This document shows, piece by piece, positions 18,003-26,978 of a stretch of 64,000 bases of DNA (positions within the stretch are counted from its first letter, which is position 1; each line of letters starts with the position of its first letter). The position numbers and the translations under genes are program-made. Location of the stretch: the NCBI RefSeq assembly GCF_029623345.1, contig NZ_JAPYKH010000001.1:62001-126000 (forward strand). The letters run 5' to 3'. Under the pieces are notes generated by a model. That model was not told the origin of the DNA. It searched no databases and saw only the letters and a list, made by a program, of their open reading frames with translations. Source of the DNA: Sphingomonas phyllosphaerae (GTDB lineage Bacteria > Pseudomonadota > Alphaproteobacteria > Sphingomonadales > Sphingomonadaceae).

Positions 18003-20837
18003 ATGCCCCACATGGCCGACGCATCCGAACCGCCGCGCGACTGGCGCGCCACCGTCTTCCTGCCGAAGACCGACTTTCCGATGAAGGCGGGGCTCGCGCA
18101 GAAGGAGCCCGCGATCCTCGACCGCTGGAAGCGGATCGGGCTGTACGAGCGCCTGCGCGAGCAGCGCCAGGGGCGCGAGCGCTGGATCCTTCACGACGGC
18201 CCGCCCTACGCCAACGGCGACATCCACATGGGCCATGCGATGAACAAGGTGCTGAAGGACGTGATCGTCCGCAGCCGCTCGCTGATGGGCTATGACGCGC
18301 CCTACGTGCCCGGCTGGGACTGCCACGGCCTGCCGATCGAGTGGAAGGTCGAGGAGGCGTATCGCGCCAAGAAGCTCGACAAGGACCAGGTGCCGGTCGC
18401 GCAGTTCCGCGCCGAGTGCCGCGCCTATGCCGACAATTGGGTGCAGATCCAGAAGGAGCAGTTCCAGCGGCTCGGCGTGATGGGCGATTGGGACAACCCC
18501 TATCTCACCATGCGCTACGAGGCGGAGGCGGTGATCGCGGGCGAACTGCTCAAGTTCGCCGAGAGCGGCCAGCTGTATCGCGGCGCCAAGCCGGTGATGT
18601 GGAGCCCGGTGGAGAAGACCGCGCTGGCCGAGGCCGAGGTCGAATATGAGGACGTCGTCTCGACCCAGATCGACGTCGGCTTCGAGGTGATCGACTGTCC
18701 CGAGTATCCGGGCCTCGCGGGCACGCTCGCGGTGATCTGGACGACCACGCCCTGGACGATCCCGGTCAACCAGGCGCTCGCCTATGGCTCGGCGATCGAT
18801 TATCTCCAGTTCGAGCACGAGGGGCGGCGCTATCTCGTCGCCGAGCCGCTGATGCCCGCTTTCACCAAGCGCACCGGCATCCCGATGGGCAAGATCGTCG
18901 CGCTCATCAAGGGTCCGGTGCTGGAGGGCGCGACCGCGCGTCACCCGATGCATCACCTCGGCGGCTTCTTCGCGACGCCGCGGCCGTTCCTCGAGGGCGA
19001 CTTCGTCACCACCGAAGCGGGCACCGGGCTGGTCCATATGGCGCCCGATCACGGCGAGGACGACTTCCTGCTGTGCAAGGCCAACGGGATCGAGCCGGTG
19101 TTCGCGGTCGACGCCGCCGGCTTCTACCGTGCCGACTGGGCCTGGCTGGGCGGGCAGGGCAGCGTGATCAACAAGAAGTTCGTCGCGAGCGAGGGACCGA
19201 TCTGCGCCGACCTGCGCGCCGCGGGTGCGCTGCTCGGCGCGAGCGACGATTTCCAGCACAGCTATCCGCACTCGTGGCGCTCGAAGGCGAAGGTGATCTT
19301 CCGCGCGACCCCGCAGTGGTTCATCCCGATGGACGTGGCGAACGGCGCGGCGGCGGGTGACTCCGCCGTTGCCGGGGCGGGTGCGGCGGACGAAGCGGAG
19401 CGCGGCAACGGCGCCACGCTGCGCCAGCTCGCGCTCGACGCGATCGCGCGCACCCAGTGGGTGCCGCCGCGCGCGGAGAACCGCATCCGCTCGATGGTGG
19501 AGGGCCGCCCCGACTGGGTGATCAGCCGCCAGCGCGCCTGGGGCGTGCCGATCGCACTCTACGTGCACCGCGCCACCGGGCAGTATCTCAACGACCCCGC
19601 GGTCAATGCGCGGATCGTCGCCGCTTTCCGCGACGGCGGCGCCGACGCCTGGTTCACCGCCGACCATCAGCTGCTGCTCGGCGACGCGCACGACCTCGCC
19701 GACTATGAGCCGGTCAACGACATCCTCGACGTGTGGTTCGACTCGGGCTCGACCCACGCCTTCGTCGTCGAGGCGCGGTACGGGGATGGCGCGCGCGCCA
19801 ACCTTTACGTCGAGGGCTCGGACCAGCATCGCGGCTGGTTCCAGTCGTCGCTGCTGGAGAGCTGCGGCACGCGCGGGCGCGCGCCCTATGACGCGGTGCT
19901 CACCCACGGCTTCGCGCTCGACGGCCAGGGCCGCAAGATGTCGAAGAGCCTCGGCAACGTCGTCGATCCGCTGAAGGTGATCGGCGAATCGGGCGCGGAC
20001 ATCCTGCGGCTCTGGGCGGTCTCGACCGACTATTTCGACGACATCCGCATCGGCAAGGAGGTGCTCGCCACCGCCTCGGACTCGTATCGGAAGCTCCGCA
20101 ACACCTTCCGTTACCTGCTCGGCGCGCTCGACGGCTTCGCCGAGGAGGAGCGCGTCCCCGTCGCCGAGATGCCCGAGCTGGAGCGCTACGTGCTCCACCT
20201 GCTCCACGCGCTCGACATGGAGTTGAAGGAGGCGGCGCGCGGCTTCGAGTTCAACCGCTACGTCCGCCTGCTCGCCGACTTCGCCAACGAGGACCTGTCG
20301 GCCTTCTTCTTCGACGTGCGGAAGGATTCGCTCTATTGCGACGCCGTCGGCGACGTGAAGCGCCGCGCCTATCGTACCGTGCTCGACGTGCTGTTCCATG
20401 CGCTGGTGCGCTACGCCGCGCCGGTGCTGGTCTTTACCGCCGAGGAGGTGTGGCAGGCCCGCTTCCCCGACACGGCGAGCTCGGTGCATTTCCTCGAGTG
20501 GCCGATCCTGCCCGACCCCGCCGCCGAGGACCTCTCGGCGCGCTGGCAAGCGGTGCGCGCGCTGCGCGTCCGCGTGACGGAGGCGATCGAACCGCTGCGG
20601 CGCGAGAAGACGGTGCGCTCCAGCCTGGAGGCGGAAGTGATCGTGCCCGACCTGCCGCTCGACGCCGCGCAGCTCGCCGAGGCATTCATCGTGGCGAAGG
20701 TGACGCCGGGCCATGGCGTCGACGTGACCCGGACCGACTATCGCAAATGCGGCCGCTGCTGGCGGCACCTCCCCGAGGTGACGGTCGACGATTCGCTCTG
20801 CGACCGTTGCGCCAGCGTCGTGGGGGATAAGGCGTGA
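18003..20837 (+). CDS. ileS: Isoleucine--tRNA ligase
   Basis: A 944-residue class I aminoacyl-tRNA synthetase. HMGH of the HIGH motif lies in GPPYANGDIHMGHAMNK near residue 75, and GRKMSKSLGN is the KMSKS loop. The editing domain (WTTTPWTIP, about residue 245) is present. A C-terminal zinc site CGRC...CDRC (about residues 916-937) marks the bacterial type. An Ala/Gly-rich stretch at about residues 444-472 looks like a lineage insert. The start may be this ATG or the ATG at 18012. Its stop overlaps the GTG start of lspA by 4 bases. Confidence 0.97.
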   Translation: MPHMADASEPPRDWRATVFLPKTDFPMKAGLAQKEPAILDRWKRIGLYERLREQRQGRERWILHDGPPYANGDIHMGHAMNKVLKDVIVRSRSLMGYDAPYVPGWDCHGLPIEWKVEEAYRAKKLDKDQVPVAQFRAECRAYADNWVQIQKEQFQRLGVMGDWDNPYLTMRYEAEAVIAGELLKFAESGQLYRGAKPVMWSPVEKTALAEAEVEYEDVVSTQIDVGFEVIDCPEYPGLAGTLAVIWTTTPWTIPVNQALAYGSAIDYLQFEHEGRRYLVAEPLMPAFTKRTGIPMGKIVALIKGPVLEGATARHPMHHLGGFFATPRPFLEGDFVTTEAGTGLVHMAPDHGEDDFLLCKANGIEPVFAVDAAGFYRADWAWLGGQGSVINKKFVASEGPICADLRAAGALLGASDDFQHSYPHSWRSKAKVIFRATPQWFIPMDVANGAAAGDSAVAGAGAADEAERGNGATLRQLALDAIARTQWVPPRAENRIRSMVEGRPDWVISRQRAWGVPIALYVHRATGQYLNDPAVNARIVAAFRDGGADAWFTADHQLLLGDAHDLADYEPVNDILDVWFDSGSTHAFVVEARYGDGARANLYVEGSDQHRGWFQSSLLESCGTRGRAPYDAVLTHGFALDGQGRKMSKSLGNVVDPLKVIGESGADILRLWAVSTDYFDDIRIGKEVLATASDSYRKLRNTFRYLLGALDGFAEEERVPVAEMPELERYVLHLLHALDMELKEAARGFEFNRYVRLLADFANEDLSAFFFDVRKDSLYCDAVGDVKRRAYRTVLDVLFHALVRYAAPVLVFTAEEVWQARFPDTASSVHFLEWPILPDPAAEDLSARWQAVRALRVRVTEAIEPLRREKTVRSSLEAEVIVPDLPLDAAQLAEAFIVAKVTPGHGVDVTRTDYRKCGRCWRHLPEVTVDDSLCDRCASVVGDKA

Positions 20838-21346
20838 GCCGATCGCTGCCGCGTCTCGGGCTCGCCATCGCGCTGGTCGTCTTCATCGTCGACCAGCTCG
20901 TGAAATGGGTCGTCACCGGCCCGCTCGCGATCGACTTCCTCGGCGCCTATCGCGAGATCCTGCCGATCTTCGACCTGCGCTTCACCAAGAACGAGGGCGT
21001 CTCGCTCGGTATGCTGCGCGCCGAGACCGACACGATGCGCTGGCTGCTCGTTGCCTTCACCGGCGCGATCGCGGTGGCGGTGGCGGTGTGGCTGTTCCGC
21101 GAGGAGAAGACCGGCGAGCAGGCCGCGCTCGGCCTGGTGCTGGGCGGTGCGCTCGGCAACATCCTCGATCGCGTTCGGCTGGGCTATGTGGTCGACTTCG
21201 CCGACCTCCATTTCGGTGAGTGGCGGCCCTTCCTGGTCTTCAACGTCGCCGACGCCGCGATTACGATCGGCGTGCTGATTCTGCTGGTGCGCGCGCTCCT
21301 GATCCGCGAGAAGCGCCCCGATCCTTCGGAGAATGTCCATGCGTAA
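20834..21346 (+). CDS. lspA: Lipoprotein signal peptidase (signal peptidase II)
   Basis: A 170-residue membrane aspartyl protease that removes signal peptides from prolipoproteins. It starts with GTG overlapping the ileS stop (GTGA). Four hydrophobic segments are visible. The two catalytic aspartates lie in GNILDRVRLGYVVDFADLHF and VFNVADAAITIG. The downstream gene, a lipoprotein, overlaps the end by 8 bases and is a likely substrate. Confidence 0.96.
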   Translation: MSRSLPRLGLAIALVVFIVDQLVKWVVTGPLAIDFLGAYREILPIFDLRFTKNEGVSLGMLRAETDTMRWLLVAFTGAIAVAVAVWLFREEKTGEQAALGLVLGGALGNILDRVRLGYVVDFADLHFGEWRPFLVFNVADAAITIGVLILLVRALLIREKRPDPSENVHA

Positions 21347-21833
21347 GTCTGTCGTCGCGGTGTCCGGTATGGCGATGCTCGCCTTGCTCGCCGGCTGCGG
21401 CAAGCGCGGCTACGACCGCGCCCGCCCCGACGAGTTCGCGGTGGCGCGCCAGGCGCCGCTGATCATCCCGCCCGATTTCGCGCTGGTCCCGCCGCAGCCG
21501 GGCGCCGCGCGCACCCAGGGCAACAATCCGCAGGCGCAGGCGCTCGACGCGCTGTTCGGCGGCCCGGCGCAGCGCAGCGCGGCCGAGGCGGGCGTGGTCG
21601 ACCAGGCCGGCGGCACCGGCGCGGCGCCCGCTGGGATCCGTTCGGAGGCGGGCGATCCCAAGACCAACGTCGTCGACAAGGGCCAGACCACGCGCGACAT
21701 CATCGCCGCGCCGCAGGGAGACGGTCAGGACGCGCGGGCGAGCGCGGGGGCTGCCGCGAGCGCGCCGGCGGCGGCTCAGCCGACAGCAGCGCCTGCCGCG
21801 CCGGCGCCCGCGACGCCGACGCCGCAGCAGTAA
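21339..21833 (+). CDS. DUF3035-type lipoprotein
   Basis: A 164-residue lipoprotein. The ATG at 21339 is chosen because GGAGA (21327-21331) is 7 bases upstream; an in-frame ATG at 21333 is too close to it. The lipobox is LLAGC at about residue 21. It then shows RPDEFAVARQAPLIIPPDFALVPP, the hallmark of the alphaproteobacterial DUF3035 family, which I recall being linked to the outer-membrane BAM complex (BamF); that link is from memory. The C-terminal half is Ala/Pro/Gln-rich and low complexity. It overlaps lspA, so it is translationally coupled. Confidence 0.85.
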   Translation: MRKSVVAVSGMAMLALLAGCGKRGYDRARPDEFAVARQAPLIIPPDFALVPPQPGAARTQGNNPQAQALDALFGGPAQRSAAEAGVVDQAGGTGAAPAGIRSEAGDPKTNVVDKGQTTRDIIAAPQGDGQDARASAGAAASAPAAAQPTAAPAAPAPATPTPQQ

Positions 21834-21918
21834 AAGGCGGGGGGCGATCTCGCGTTAGGGTCAGCCCGCGTCTCGTTCGAGCTGGCAGTCCGATTGCCAG
21901 ATCAGTGACCCGCGTTCG

Positions 21919-21941
21919 ATCCTCCCCTGCAAGGGGAGGAT
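21919..21941. terminator. Bidirectional stem-loop between DUF3035 gene and metC-like gene
   Basis: ATCCTCCCCT (21919-21928) and AGGGGAGGAT (21932-21941) form a perfect 10-bp stem with a 3-base loop between two convergent genes. A very similar hairpin ends the GH130 and OPT genes at 28263. Confidence 0.65.
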
Positions 21942-21976
21942 AGTGTCAGCCTCCATGTCCTGACAGAGACGAGTGG

Positions 21977-23170
21977 CTAACCCGCCACCACCCCGCGCCA
22001 TGCCGCGAGCCCGCGCTCCAGGTCGGCGATCAGGTCGTCCGGATGCTCCAGCCCGATCTGCAACCGCACCAGCGGCCCCTCGAACGCGCAGACGGTCGCG
22101 CTGCGATGGCGCTGCGGGTCGATCGGCACGGCGAGGCTCTCGAACCCGCCCCAGCTGTAGCCGATGCCGAAATGGTCGAGCGAGTCGATCAGCGCCGCGC
22201 GCGCCGCATCGCTGCCGCCGGCCAGCACGAACGAGAACAGCCCCGAGGCGCCGGCGAAGTCACGCTTCCACAGCTCATGCCCCGGACAGGACGGCAAGGC
22301 CGGATGGAGCACCCGCGTCACCTCCGGCCGCGCTTCCAGCCAGCGCGCCACCGCCAGCGCGCTGCGCTCGTGCTGCGCCAGCCGCACCGCCATCGTGCGC
22401 AACCCGCGGCTGCCAAGGAAGGCGTCGTCGGCGCTGATCACCTGGCCGAGCTGGAAACTGGTGTCACGCAGCGGGGCGAACCGCCCCGGCGCCGCGGTGA
22501 CCGAGCCCATCATCACGTCGGAATGGCCACCGACATATTTGGTGCAGGCGAGCACCGAGTAATCGACGCCCAGCGCGATGACCGGGAAGAGCAGCGGCGT
22601 CGCCCAGGTGTTGTCGATCACCGTCGCCACGCCGCGCGCCTTGGCGGCGGCGACGATCGCCGGCACGTCCTGCACCTCGAAGGTGAGGCTGCCCGGGCTC
22701 TCCATGAAGATCACGCGGGTGCGGTCGCCGATCAGCTCGGCGATACCCGCGCCGATCAGCGGATCGTAATAGCGCGTCGTGATCCCCATCCGCGCGAGCA
22801 GCTTGTCGGCGAGCGAGCGGGTCGGGTCATAGGCGCTGTCGACCAGCAGCAGCTCGTCGCCGGGCGACAGCAGCGTCAGCAGGCAGGCCGCGATCGCCGC
22901 GACGCCCGAGGGATAGAGGAAGGTCGCCTCGGCACCGGGCTCCAGCTCGGTGAGCGCGTCGGCGAGGCTCCACTGCGTCGGTGTGCCGCGGCGGCCGTAG
23001 AACAGGCGGTGGTGCGTGTCGCGCGCGCCGGTCGCGCGCAGGTGCGCGACGTCGTCGTAGAGGATCGTCGAGGCGCGCCACACCGGCGTGTTGACGACTC
23101 CGCCGGTCCACTCGTCGCGGCGCCCGGCCTGGACGACCCGGGTAGCGGGCTTGATCGGTCGGTCGCTCAT
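21977..23170 (-). CDS. metC: Cys/Met metabolism PLP-dependent enzyme (cystathionine beta-lyase-like)
   Basis: A 397-residue fold-type I PLP enzyme of the trans-sulfuration family. The start is the ATG of [16 protein letters not shown], overlapping the sseA stop (ATGA). The PLP lysine lies in LACTKYVGGHSDVMMG. TFLYPSGVAAIAA and VIDNTWATPLL are cofactor contacts. HRLFYGRRGTPTQWSLADAL fits the MetC branch, which breaks cystathionine to homocysteine, pyruvate and ammonia. Distinction from other lyases of the family rests on this motif only. The coupled sseA also handles sulfur compounds from cysteine. Confidence 0.85.
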   Translation of the reverse strand: MSDRPIKPATRVVQAGRRDEWTGGVVNTPVWRASTILYDDVAHLRATGARDTHHRLFYGRRGTPTQWSLADALTELEPGAEATFLYPSGVAAIAACLLTLLSPGDELLLVDSAYDPTRSLADKLLARMGITTRYYDPLIGAGIAELIGDRTRVIFMESPGSLTFEVQDVPAIVAAAKARGVATVIDNTWATPLLFPVIALGVDYSVLACTKYVGGHSDVMMGSVTAAPGRFAPLRDTSFQLGQVISADDAFLGSRGLRTMAVRLAQHERSALAVARWLEARPEVTRVLHPALPSCPGHELWKRDFAGASGLFSFVLAGGSDAARAALIDSLDHFGIGYSWGGFESLAVPIDPQRHRSATVCAFEGPLVRLQIGLEHPDDLIADLERGLAAWRGVVAG

Positions 23171-24015
23171 GGCGCCCCCGTCGTCTTGGGGGTGCTCGGG
23201 TCCGCGCCCCACTCGGTCCAGCTGCCGTCATAGACCGCGGCGTCGCGCCCGAGCAGGTGCGCGCCGAAGGCGAGCACGCTCGCGGTGATGCCCGAGCCGC
23301 AGGTCATCACCATCGGCCGGTCGAGGTCGACGCCCGCGTCGCGGAAGGCGGCGGCGAGCGCCGCACCGCGCTTCCACCGGCCGTCTTCCTCGAACAGCCG
23401 CTTGTAGGGCAGGTTGCGCGCGCCGGGCATATGGCCGGGGGCGACGCCGGCGCGCGGATCGGGCTCCGCGCCGGTGAACCGCGCGGCCGAGCGCGCGTCG
23501 ACGATCTGCTCGCTCGCATCGCGCTGGATCGCGCGCATCGCGGCGAGATCGCGCAGCCCCGTCGTGCCAGCACCGGCGTCGACCGCGCGCGGCGACACCG
23601 CGCCGTCGCCCTGTTCAAGCGGGAGACCCGCCTGCTTCCACCCCGCCAGCCCACCGTCGAGCAGCGCGACCCGCTCGAAGCCGAAGGCGCGCAGCATCAC
23701 CCAGGCGCGCGCCGCGGTATGATGCGGCGCGTCGTCGTAGAGCACGATCCGGCTCGCGCGATCGATACCGAGCCGCGCCGCGCCCTCTGCGAACTGCGGC
23801 CCGCCCGGCATGGTCGAGGGCAGGTCGCTCGCCGCGTCCGAGAAGCTGGCGAGGTCCATGTAGAGCGCGCCCGGCACATGGCCGGCGCGATACTCGGCGG
23901 CATGGTCGCGCGGCGGCTCGCCCGGCAGCAACGCGTCGTAGCTGGCGTCGAGCACGCGCAGGTCGGGCGCGCCGAGCTGGTCGGCGAGCCAGGTGGCGGA
24001 GACGAGTGGGTCCAT
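23167..24015 (-). CDS. sseA: 3-mercaptopyruvate/thiosulfate sulfurtransferase
   Basis: A 282-residue two-domain rhodanese. The catalytic Cys is in [14 protein letters not shown] (about residue 235); the CGSG[IV]TA loop is that of 3-mercaptopyruvate sulfurtransferases. The N-terminal inactive rhodanese domain has [12 protein letters not shown] and [12 protein letters not shown]. The start is the ATG of [15 protein letters not shown]. It transfers sulfur from 3-mercaptopyruvate, a cysteine breakdown product. It is translationally coupled to the metC-like gene, forming a sulfur amino acid operon. Confidence 0.92.
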   Translation of the reverse strand: MDPLVSATWLADQLGAPDLRVLDASYDALLPGEPPRDHAAEYRAGHVPGALYMDLASFSDAASDLPSTMPGGPQFAEGAARLGIDRASRIVLYDDAPHHTAARAWVMLRAFGFERVALLDGGLAGWKQAGLPLEQGDGAVSPRAVDAGAGTTGLRDLAAMRAIQRDASEQIVDARSAARFTGAEPDPRAGVAPGHMPGARNLPYKRLFEEDGRWKRGAALAAAFRDAGVDLDRPMVMTCGSGITASVLAFGAHLLGRDAAVYDGSWTEWGADPSTPKTTGAP

Positions 24016-24089
24016 GTCCTTCTCATAGCCGCGCGCGCCGGGGCGGCAACAGGTCGCAATCACGGGCCGGCGCGCCTATGTGCGCGCGC

Positions 24090-24536
24090 ATGACCCCGAT
24101 GCATCTTGGCCAGAACAGCCCGCTCCCCGCCTCGCCGCAGGAGGCGGTGCTCGACTATGTCCCCAACCCGCGCCCCGGCCAGACCTATCTGGTGCGCTTC
24201 ACCCAGCCCGAGTTCACCTCGCTCTGCCCGGTGACGGGACAGCCCGACTTCGCTCACCTCGTGCTCGACTATGTGCCCGGCGAGACGATCGTCGAGTCCA
24301 AGTCGCTCAAGCTGTTCCTTGGCTCGTTCCGCAACCACGCCGCGTTCCACGAGGATTGCACCGTCGGGATCGGCCAGCGGCTTTACGAGGAGATGCGCCC
24401 GCGCTGGCTGCGCATCGGTGGCTATTGGTACCCGCGCGGCGGCATGCCGATCGATGTCTTCTGGCAGTCGGCCGCCCCGCCGGCGGATCTGTGGCTGCCC
24501 GACCAGGGGGTTGCGCCCTATCGAGGCCGCGGTTGA
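24090..24536 (+). CDS. queF: NADPH-dependent 7-cyano-7-deazaguanine reductase
   Basis: A 148-residue single-domain QueF that reduces preQ0 to preQ1 in queuosine synthesis. The catalytic Cys46 lies in [15 protein letters not shown], and the QueF motif is [15 protein letters not shown]. The HEDC and [10 protein letters not shown] regions also match. Three in-frame ATGs (24078, 24090, 24099) are possible starts; 24090 is chosen as the middle one, with no decisive ribosome site. queA, acting later in the pathway, is 30 kb away in this window; tgt is not seen. Confidence 0.93.
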   Translation: MTPMHLGQNSPLPASPQEAVLDYVPNPRPGQTYLVRFTQPEFTSLCPVTGQPDFAHLVLDYVPGETIVESKSLKLFLGSFRNHAAFHEDCTVGIGQRLYEEMRPRWLRIGGYWYPRGGMPIDVFWQSAAPPADLWLPDQGVAPYRGRG

Positions 24537-24653
24537 TCGCAATCGACCAATGTAGGTATCCCGCGGTGCAGCAAATCTGCAACCAATCACGTTATCGCTG
24601 GTTCATGTAGGAGGCACGGCGCTACGTGGTGTCCGTGCTGCACCAGCGAAGGT

Positions 24654-26933
24654 ATGAGGATGAACCAGTCGGCCGTTCTGCAGGACGTCAACCACATCGC
24701 GCTGATAGGTAATTTCCTGCCGCGACAGTGCGGCATCGCGACGTTCACGACCGACACCTACCAGGCCTTGCGCGCACGCTTCCCTGACATCCAGGTGGAT
24801 GTCTACGCGATGGACGATCATCCGGGGCGGTACGCCTACCCCGAGGCGGTCACCGCGGCGATCCCGCAGCACGACCTCTCCGCCTATGTTGCGACCGCGC
24901 GGCGGATCGAGGAGAGCGGTGCCCAGGTGCTGTGGCTTCAGCACGAGTACGGCATCTTTGGCGGCGAGGCGGGGAGTCATATCTTCGCGCTGCTCGACCG
25001 CCTCACGATGCCGTTGATCGTGACGCTTCACACGGTGCTGGAGAAGCCGAGCACTTCCGAGCGCACGGTCCTCGAAGGGTTGCTGCGTCGCGCCTCCAAG
25101 GTGATCGTGATGGCAGAGCGCGGCCGCGAGATCCTGGAGCGCGTGTACGGCGCCAGCCCCAAGTCAATCGTGACGATCCCGCACGGCGTCCCCGACCGGT
25201 CGTTTGCCGAGCCCGACGCCTTCAAGGCGCGCTTCGGCTGGGACGGCAAGCGCGTGATCCTCACCTTCGGCCTGTTGGCGCCGGGCAAGGGTATCGAGAC
25301 GATCGTCGAGGCGATGCCCGCGGTGGTCGAGAAGAACCCGGACGCGATGTACATAGTGCTCGGGGCGACCCATCCCAACCTAGTCGCGCACGAGGGCGAG
25401 AAGTATCGCGACTCGCTGAAGGCGCGCGCGGCCGAGCTCGGCGTCGGCGACAATGTCGCCTTCATCGACGCCTTCGTCGATCACGACGATTTGATCGACT
25501 ATCTTCAGGCGGCGGACATCTACGCCACGCCCTATCTCAACCCGGCCCAGATCACGAGCGGCACGCTCAGCTACGCCGTCGGCGTCGGCAAGGCGGTGAT
25601 CTCGACACCCTATGTCCACGCCACCGAGATTTTGGCGGACGGGCACGGGGTGCTGGTCGACTTTCGCGACTCTGCCGCCTTCGCGCGTGAGATCAACAAT
25701 CTTCTGGGCAGCGCCCGCAACCTCGGACGTCTGTCCTCGCGTGCCTATGCGCGTGGCCGAACGATGATCTGGCCTCGTGTAGTGGAGCAAGCAATGGACG
25801 AGATCGCGACGAGTATCGCGACGCAGCCGCGGCGCTTACGCGGCGGCGGCGACACCGACACAAAGGTGTTGCCTCCCGCAATCGCCGCCGTCGAGCGGAT
25901 GAGCGATTCGACTGGCATGTTGCAGCACTCGATCTACTCGGTGCCCGACCGCCGCCACGGTTATTGTATCGACGACAATGCACGCGCGCTGATGCTGATG
26001 AGCGCTGTCCCGGAGCTCGACGCAGCGACGCGGGACAAGTGGATGACGATCTACGCCTCGTTCGTGCAATATGCCTGGAACCCCGAGGTACGGCGTTTTC
26101 GCAACTTTATGAACTTCGATCGCACATGGTGCGAGGACGTCGGGTCGGAGGATTCGAACGGCCGCACGCTCTGGGCGCTGGGAGTCACCGCGCGTGACGC
26201 GCACGAGGCCAAGCACCGCGACTGGGCACGCGCGATGTTCGATTCGACCGCGACGCTCGCGCTCGAGTTGGAGAGTCCGCGCGCGCAGGCGTTCGCGATG
26301 CTCGGCGCGGCCGCGATGCTCGAGGCATCGCCGCGGCACGAGTTGGCGACGCAGATCCTGCGCCGCTTCCCCGACGAGCATCTCAAGCTGCTCGATGCGG
26401 CGCGGCGTCCCGAGTGGGGCTGGTTCGAGATCGTGCTTGCCTACGACAATGCGCGCCTGCCCGAAGCGATACTGCGTGCTGGCGTCGCGCTCCAGCGCCC
26501 CGACCTGATCGCCTGCGGGATCGACACGCTCGAGTGGATCGTCGCCAAGCAGACTGCGCCCGAGGGGCATTTTCGCGCGGTGGGTTCGGAGAGCTTCGGC
26601 CGGGTCTATGCCGAGCCGCTGCCGTTCGACCAGCAGCCGCTCGAGGCGCAGGCCACGATCGACGCCTGCGCCGCGGCGTTCGACGCCACCGGTGATGCCC
26701 GCTGGTACGACGAGGCGAAGCGCGCCTACGACTGGTATCTCGGCGTCAACGATCTCGACCTGCCGCTGGCGACCCAGCGCGACGGCGGCTGTTTCGACGG
26801 GTTGATGCCGACCGGGCTGAACCGCAACCAGGGCGCCGAGTCGATCCTCGCGCTGCAAATGGCCTCGTGCGCAATTTCGGGGCTTTCAATTCGCGCCGGA
26901 AAAGTGGCAGGGACGCAGCGCGACGTCGCCTGA
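24654..26933 (+). CDS. GT4 family glycosyltransferase with C-terminal helical (six-hairpin-like) domain
   Basis: A 759-residue two-part protein. Residues about 15-390 are a GT-B glycosyltransferase of the GT4 group: LIGNFLPRQCGIATFT at the N-terminus, ILTFGLLAPGKGIETIVEAM (donor domain), and YLNPAQITSGTLSYAVGVGKAVISTPY followed by HATEIL in the nucleotide-sugar site. Residues about 400-745 are a separate Trp/Tyr/Asp-rich helical region with HGYCIDDNARAL, GWFEIVLAYDNARLPEAIL and GLMPTGLNRNQGAESILA, resembling an alpha/alpha toroid of carbohydrate-active enzymes, but I cannot name the family. The donor and acceptor are unknown. A GH130-type gene follows 45 bp downstream on the same strand, implying a shared glycan. 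No signal peptide, so it acts in the cytoplasm. Confidence 0.85.
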   Translation: MRMNQSAVLQDVNHIALIGNFLPRQCGIATFTTDTYQALRARFPDIQVDVYAMDDHPGRYAYPEAVTAAIPQHDLSAYVATARRIEESGAQVLWLQHEYGIFGGEAGSHIFALLDRLTMPLIVTLHTVLEKPSTSERTVLEGLLRRASKVIVMAERGREILERVYGASPKSIVTIPHGVPDRSFAEPDAFKARFGWDGKRVILTFGLLAPGKGIETIVEAMPAVVEKNPDAMYIVLGATHPNLVAHEGEKYRDSLKARAAELGVGDNVAFIDAFVDHDDLIDYLQAADIYATPYLNPAQITSGTLSYAVGVGKAVISTPYVHATEILADGHGVLVDFRDSAAFAREINNLLGSARNLGRLSSRAYARGRTMIWPRVVEQAMDEIATSIATQPRRLRGGGDTDTKVLPPAIAAVERMSDSTGMLQHSIYSVPDRRHGYCIDDNARALMLMSAVPELDAATRDKWMTIYASFVQYAWNPEVRRFRNFMNFDRTWCEDVGSEDSNGRTLWALGVTARDAHEAKHRDWARAMFDSTATLALELESPRAQAFAMLGAAAMLEASPRHELATQILRRFPDEHLKLLDAARRPEWGWFEIVLAYDNARLPEAILRAGVALQRPDLIACGIDTLEWIVAKQTAPEGHFRAVGSESFGRVYAEPLPFDQQPLEAQATIDACAAAFDATGDARWYDEAKRAYDWYLGVNDLDLPLATQRDGGCFDGLMPTGLNRNQGAESILALQMASCAISGLSIRAGKVAGTQRDVA

Positions 26934-26978
26934 GCGGCGTCGCACACGTACCGTCGTTCACTAAGACGAGGCTGGTCC

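Noticed and set aside
17010..20768. A 1252-codon open frame on the minus strand opposite ribF and ileS
   Set aside because: It is an artefact of high GC codon use. It has no domain signature, is Arg/Ala/His-rich throughout, and lies antisense to two intact essential genes.
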